DNA from: an uncultured Collinsella sp.
Lineage (GTDB): Bacteria; Actinomycetota; Coriobacteriia; Coriobacteriales; Coriobacteriaceae
DNA: 44,449 nt
Direction of reading: 5' to 3'
Assembly (NCBI GenBank): GCA_902496455.1
Contig: CABVAY010000015.1
Coordinates: 1 to 44,449 of the forward strand
The notes under the pieces are model-generated. The model ran no database searches. It worked only from the letters and a program-made list of their open reading frames with translations, and had not been told where the DNA came from. A program made the position numbers and the translations under genes. Positions 40,608 to 44,449 of the stretch are shown piece after piece; positions within the stretch are counted from its first letter, which is position 1; the number at the start of each line of letters is the position of its first letter.

Positions 40608-41198
40608 CTAGAGGCAGGCCTCGGCGATGCGCTTTTTGAGTTCGTCGATGCCGGTACCGGTCTGGGAGCTTGTGATGATCACGTTCTCGGCCGGGACGTT
40701 GAGCTGCTTTTTGATGGCTGCTGCCTGGCGGGCCTGCTGGGTACGGCTGAGCTTGTCGGCCTTGGTGAGGCAGACGATAAAGTTGAACTCGTTGCCCTGT
40801 AGGTAGTCGATCATGTCGTGGTCGAGCTTGCTGGGGTCGTGACGAATGTCCACCAGTGAGACGACCAAGTTAAAGCTGCGCTCGGAGTCGAAAAAGTCGC
40901 CGATAAGCTCGGCCCAGCGGTCGCGCTCGGCCTTGGAGCGACGGGCGAAACCGTAACCCGGTAGGTCCACGAAATGCACGTCATCGGCCTCAAAGAAGTT
41001 GATGTTACTTGTCTTGCCCGGCGTACTGGAAACCTTGACTAGGTTCTTGCGGCCAAATAGCTTGTTCATAATCGACGACTTGCCCACGTTGGAGCGGCCG
41101 ACAAAGCTCACCTCGGGGCAGGTGGACTCGGGAATCTGCGAAACCTTGCCATAGCTGGCGACGAACTTGGCAAGCTGGTAGTTAATGGAATCGGCCAT
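40608..41198 (-). CDS. engB: Ribosome biogenesis GTPase EngB (YsxC/YihA)
   Basis: A 196-residue TrmE-Era-type GTPase needed for assembly of the large ribosomal subunit. G1 is GRSNVGKSS (34-42), G2 threonine in STPGKTSNINF, G3 DLPGYG (78-83), G4 TKAD (145-148). ATG at 41198 follows AAGGAG by 5 nt; the in-frame GTG overlapping that SD is not used. It follows mtnN with 38 bp between, so they are probably co-transcribed. A small hairpin (GGGCTC/GAGCCC) lies behind the stop. Confidence 0.95.
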   Translation of the reverse strand: MADSINYQLAKFVASYGKVSQIPESTCPEVSFVGRSNVGKSSIMNKLFGRKNLVKVSSTPGKTSNINFFEADDVHFVDLPGYGFARRSKAERDRWAELIGDFFDSERSFNLVVSLVDIRHDPSKLDHDMIDYLQGNEFNFIVCLTKADKLSRTQQARQAAAIKKQLNVPAENVIITSSQTGTGIDELKKRIAEACL

Positions 41199-41236
41199 GG
41201 ACACTCCTTGGTCGTAGGTTCTTACAAATAGACGCG

Positions 41237-41977
41237 CTATTGCGCAGCGGCAATTCGGCGGACGATATCGAGCGTGATGTCACTTGCGACACGCGCGTAC
41301 TCGAACAGATCGAACTCTCGCTCGCAAATTGCATCGTACGCCTCGTCACAATTATCGCTGATAGCGCGCAACACCAGGCAATCGACACCATTTTTGGTTG
41401 CGACATGGGCAATTGCCGCGCCCTCCATGCCGACACAATCGGCATGCGTCGCCTCGATAGCGTCGTTGCGCATGGTGGCGCCCGTCACAAAGCGGTTACC
41501 CGTGGCAATCGTGCCGACCAGGAACTGCTTGGTGCCTTCATTCGCAGCGACTGCATTTGTCGAAGCGTCAACAAACCCACGCTCAGCAAGCACGTCGGCG
41601 GCAATATCGACCAGCGCGGGCGTCGAGCCAAACTCCTCGAGCCCCGGTGCGGACTCGGCGATAAGCGCGGTATCGGTATCCAGATAGCGTAGGCGTTTGC
41701 CAATGACCACGTCGTCGATATGGAGCTTGGGGTTCAAACCGCCCGCAATGCCCGAAAACACAACAGCCTGCGGAGCATACTTGCTAATGAGGTGCTGTGT
41801 TGCAGCGGCGGCGTTCACCGTGCCCATGCCCGCCGTTGTGGCGACAACTGTCAGGCCGTCGAGCTCACCGCTCACAACGGTCAAGCCCGCCTCCCGTGCC
41901 TCGCAAACGTCGCTCAGCTCTTCCTTAATCTGCATGATCTCTTTTTCGAGCGCACCGATAATCGCGATGGTAGCCAT
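41237..41977 (-). CDS. mtnN: 5'-methylthioadenosine/S-adenosylhomocysteine nucleosidase
   Basis: A 246-residue nucleosidase that splits MTA and SAH, recycling by-products of SAM-dependent reactions, including the two radical SAM enzymes in this window. Seen: the N-terminal IGALEKEI with Glu11, FSGIAGGLNP, VGMEGAAIAHVA and the catalytic Asp in RAISDN. ATG at 41977 is chosen because homology begins there; GGGGA lies upstream inside the 4-codon longer frame. First gene of a pair with engB. Confidence 0.94.
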   Translation of the reverse strand: MATIAIIGALEKEIMQIKEELSDVCEAREAGLTVVSGELDGLTVVATTAGMGTVNAAAATQHLISKYAPQAVVFSGIAGGLNPKLHIDDVVIGKRLRYLDTDTALIAESAPGLEEFGSTPALVDIAADVLAERGFVDASTNAVAANEGTKQFLVGTIATGNRFVTGATMRNDAIEATHADCVGMEGAAIAHVATKNGVDCLVLRAISDNCDEAYDAICEREFDLFEYARVASDITLDIVRRIAAAQ

Positions 41978-42055
41978 ACCATTCCCCAAACCTATACGAA
42001 ATTCTCAACCAAGGTATGGTACCAGCATTTTGTTTGACCTCGCCAAACGAACACG

Positions 42056-43174
42056 CTAAGCCAGTGCAGCTCGCGTATCAAACAGAGCCTTTGCAATCGC
42101 GGCCGTAACCTCGCTCGAACGGTCACTCCATGGCATCGATGTCATGACGCTCATGACATAGGTACGGCCATCGATGTCGATGAGGCCCGCATCGCATGTC
42201 GAATAGTAACCATCCTCGCTAATCCAGCCTGCCTTGTTGCGCACCAAAACCTGCTCGTCCGCAATGCCATCGCGAATAAACGAGCGCGATGTTGATGCCA
42301 GAAGGCCCGACAACCACTGTGAAGTCTCGGTATCCATGCTCAGATACTCGCTCATCTCACGCCATAACCTCGCAGAAGTGCGCGGGCAGTAGGTCGGAAA
42401 ATCACTCATCGGATCCAGTGCCGTATCGTAATCGATGCCAAGACCGACAATCCAATCCTCGTAACCGACACGGTCAAACGCCGCACGTAACGCAATAAAC
42501 GAATCGTTGTCTGAATAAACGACCGCAGCCTCGATCAAGTCGCGTACCGTCTGCCAACCCATGTTGTAGCCACCATAGGTGTCAAGGGAGTCATCGAGTG
42601 AAACCTGGCCCGTCTCGACCAGAGATTCGCAAATGTACAACGCATAGAGTGCCTTGTAGCTACTCGCACCGTACACCTCGACATCAGCGTTATACGTCAC
42701 GCCCTTACCGCTCGACAGGTCGTAAAACACCACGCCCACATCGCCCAGCTCCTGCGCCTGGTCAAGCGCATTCTGGAGTGCGGCGAGGTTCTCATCCTCC
42801 AGGGCGAGGATCTGGTCATCAACCAGTGAGAAGGTCTGCACGGTATCGCCTGAGGGAATATCGTTAAAGTCCGCCTTCGAAAGCCCCGTCTTGAGGTTCG
42901 CTGTCGACAGGGTTTGACTTGCGGTGACTTTAGATTCAGAGACCTTTTTGTTTTGCGTCTGTACCGTTGACGCATCTGAATGTGCCATTCGCTCCGATGC
43001 GTAGGTTTTGGCGGTAATTCCGAGGATAATAACCGCCGACGTTAGCATCCCAATGGCGGCAATCTTCCTCACGCGGATGCGAGCGCCGGCAAGGCCACGC
43101 GAAGACGTGTCCTTCGTCTTATATCTGCTGCCATGCTGCGGCACATACTCGTCCCGCGATGCGATGTTTCGCAC
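42056..43174 (-). CDS. Class A beta-lactamase-fold serine hydrolase, membrane-anchored
   Basis: A 372-residue protein: basic cytoplasmic N-terminus (1-37), one membrane helix (about 38-57), a Ser/Thr-rich linker, and a penicillin-binding/beta-lactamase-2 domain (about 130-370). Active-site motifs: S171-S-Y-K174, S221-D-N223 and K314-A-G316 in place of KTG. The anchor and divergent third box suggest a cell-wall enzyme or an inactive relative rather than a resistance beta-lactamase. GTG at 43174 follows AGGAG; TATAAA lies about 35 nt upstream as a possible -10. Confidence 0.8.
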   Translation of the reverse strand: MRNIASRDEYVPQHGSRYKTKDTSSRGLAGARIRVRKIAAIGMLTSAVIILGITAKTYASERMAHSDASTVQTQNKKVSESKVTASQTLSTANLKTGLSKADFNDIPSGDTVQTFSLVDDQILALEDENLAALQNALDQAQELGDVGVVFYDLSSGKGVTYNADVEVYGASSYKALYALYICESLVETGQVSLDDSLDTYGGYNMGWQTVRDLIEAAVVYSDNDSFIALRAAFDRVGYEDWIVGLGIDYDTALDPMSDFPTYCPRTSARLWREMSEYLSMDTETSQWLSGLLASTSRSFIRDGIADEQVLVRNKAGWISEDGYYSTCDAGLIDIDGRTYVMSVMTSMPWSDRSSEVTAAIAKALFDTRAALA

Positions 43175-43332
43175 GTGGTCTCCTGACTGCTACCGTTTAT
43201 ATACGAGCAGCATGATACCGAGCAGGCATTTCTTTCCAAAGATATTCAGCGGCGTTTAAGGTGTCTTTAGAGAAACCACAAGCGTTTCTATGCATTTTTG
43301 CCAATTCTGTTGCACATCTCTACCCAAAACGC

Positions 43333-43399
43333 AGTTGCGGTGAAATAGTTCCTGTTTGGGCGGCATAAGCCGAAAAACAAGAACTATTCCACCGCAACT
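43333..43399. repeat. GTTGCGGTG palindromic element, copy 2
   Basis: AGTTGCGGTGAAATAGTTC (43333-43351) pairs with 43381-43399 with one non-Watson-Crick position, which becomes G-U if read on the minus strand. The centre pairs too (TGTTT/AAACA, CGGC-ataa-GCCG), giving a hairpin nearly end to end. Related to copy 1 at 28538. The 316-bp gap 43175-43490 holds nothing else but the hairpin at 43454. Confidence 0.82.
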
Positions 43400-43453
43400 T
43401 GACGGGGCTCTTTGGCAATCAACTTGGTGCCCAAGGGCGCTCATTTAAGTCTA

Positions 43454-43476
43454 TCCCCAATGAGTGCCTTTGGGGA
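43454..43476 (-). terminator. Small hairpin behind pflA
   Basis: TCCCCAA (43454-43460) pairs with TTGGGGA (43470-43476); no long U-tract. Confidence 0.4.
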
Positions 43477-43490
43477 GCGAAAATGGCTCG

Positions 43491-44309
43491 CTAGCCGATG
43501 GCGTTTTTTAGCTCCGCACGGCGCCTTTTCATGCCGGTCATAACGGCATTACGCAGCTCGGGCATGCGCGCGGTATCCATCTGGGGCACGCCCTCGAGCT
43601 TATAGGGAATGCCCAGTTGCTCGTACTTGACGACACCCATCGTGTGATACGGCAGCATTTCCAGGCCCACCACGTTGTGCCATGGAGCGATGAGGCGACC
43701 GAGCTTCTCGCACTCCTCCACCGTGTCGGTAATGCCCGGCACAACCACGTGGCGGATAACGACCTTGATATTGCGACGTGCAAGCTCATCGCCAAACGCC
43801 AGGATGCGTGCGGGATCACAACCGGTCAGCTTTTTATGCTCGACCGGGTCGGCATGCTTAATATCGAGCAGTACCATGTCGGTCTCGTTGAGCACGGCAT
43901 CGAACTTCTCGGGATGCTGAGGGTCGAAGGCGTAGCCACAGCTATCCAGGCAGGTATGCACACGACCATCGGGGTTGTTGTGCATTGCACGGAACAGGTC
44001 GGCCAAAAACTCGGGCTGCAGAAGCGGCTCGCCGCCCGAAACCGTAATTCCGCCGCTGCGATAGAACTCGTGGTTACTCTGGAACTCATCCATGAGGTGC
44101 TCGACGGTCACCATCGTGCCGCCGTTGACCGACCAGGTATCGGGATTGTGGCAATACGCGCAGCGCATGGGACAGCCCTGGACAAACACCACAAAGCGGA
44201 TGCCGGGTCCGTCGACCGTTCCCATCGTCTCGATTGAATGCACGCGGCCAAGGGCAAACGCAGAGTCCTCGGGACGAGCGTCCACACCCTCAAGCGTCAT
44301 TTCTGCCAT
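43491..44309 (-). CDS. pflA: Pyruvate formate-lyase activating enzyme
   Basis: A 272-residue radical SAM activase that installs the glycyl radical on pyruvate formate-lyase under anaerobic conditions. The cluster motif CX3CX2C is at Cys46, Cys50 and Cys53 (GCPMRCAYCHNP); VDGPGIRFVVFVQGC and TVSGGEPLLQPEF are family hallmarks. ATG at 44309 follows AAGG by 8 nt; homology begins near residue 22. The pfl gene itself is expected just beyond the window, upstream on the same strand. Confidence 0.95.
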   Translation of the reverse strand: MAEMTLEGVDARPEDSAFALGRVHSIETMGTVDGPGIRFVVFVQGCPMRCAYCHNPDTWSVNGGTMVTVEHLMDEFQSNHEFYRSGGITVSGGEPLLQPEFLADLFRAMHNNPDGRVHTCLDSCGYAFDPQHPEKFDAVLNETDMVLLDIKHADPVEHKKLTGCDPARILAFGDELARRNIKVVIRHVVVPGITDTVEECEKLGRLIAPWHNVVGLEMLPYHTMGVVKYEQLGIPYKLEGVPQMDTARMPELRNAVMTGMKRRRAELKNAIG

Positions 44310-44449
44310 TCGCGCTACCTTGCCTCTCCTTGGATGCAACCAATTAAAATGCCAGAGCCATTCTAGCCCATACGCATGATGGTGAAATGGTTTAGCGGTC
44401 AATTGGGCTGTTCTATTTGACCCAACGCAAGAGCGGCGGGAGGGTTATC
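44310..44449. other. Region upstream of pflA to window end
   Basis: No gene recognised. GGTCAA (44397) and TTGACC (44417) form an imperfect inverted repeat that could be the 3' hairpin of the gene beyond the window. Confidence 0.3.

Noticed and set aside
42056..43174. Acquired beta-lactamase resistance gene
   Set aside because: The SxxK and SDN boxes fit the fold, but the KTG box is KAG and the protein is membrane-anchored with a long linker, so antibiotic resistance is not supported.

Overview
The window reads as chromosomal DNA of a high-GC gut actinobacterium of the class Coriobacteriia, most likely Collinsella. This is inferred from gene content, codon use and the small intergenic repeats; I had no database to confirm it. 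No rRNA, tRNA, CRISPR array, IS element or prophage was recognised. Almost all sequence is densely packed metabolic and transport genes; long open frames antisense to them are GC-driven shadows and are left out.

Layout. 0-0.4 kb: a 41-codon hydrophobic, Arg-rich peptide gene with a convergent promoter and short antisense RNA (type I toxin-antitoxin-like). 0.5-5 kb (minus): HAD phosphatase, P-II protein and ammonium transporter, a CmpB-like membrane protein and an HD protein. 5.2-8.4 kb: a DXS-like thiamine enzyme and an iron alcohol dehydrogenase. 8.6-13 kb (plus): a polar amino acid ABC importer (Tat lipoprotein, two permeases, ATPase) followed by a class I glutamine amidotransferase-like hydrolase. 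13.1-16.6 kb (minus): an AT-richer accessory island with an ABC-2 exporter and a DUF2975/HTH regulator pair, joined by a shared double operator. 16.7-19 kb: an Hpt protein and a degenerate-GGDEF/receiver/HD-GYP protein. 19.2-27.2 kb: hydrolase, radical SAM protein, methionine aminopeptidase with SEC-C, 2-hydroxyacid dehydrogenase, M18 peptidase, choloylglycine-hydrolase-like enzyme and phosphofructokinase. 27.5-33 kb: membrane-anchored XRE regulator, a conserved small protein and a MacB-type ABC pair. 33-34.6 kb: a GyrI-like protein behind a perfect LexA-type box, the truncated remnant of an AbiF/Abi_2 gene with an upstream putative ncRNA, and ogt. 35-40.5 kb: the aspartate-family pathway (asd, aspartokinase, thrC, thrB). 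40.6-44.4 kb: engB, mtnN, a beta-lactamase-fold protein and pflA.

Most striking non-coding signal: very long hairpins placed directly behind pfkA, thrB and asd, with a relative before thrB. Their stems differ completely in sequence and are perfectly or nearly perfectly paired, yet they share the same architecture and the same internal-loop motifs (GTCCTCG-n-CATG opposite CTGCGGA). In three of them the outermost stem contains the stop codon of the upstream gene. This looks like an undescribed structured element. Smaller palindromic families (five copies of a 40-bp repeat; paired GTTGCGGTG elements; paired TCTCAATCTGTAACA elements) fill other gaps.
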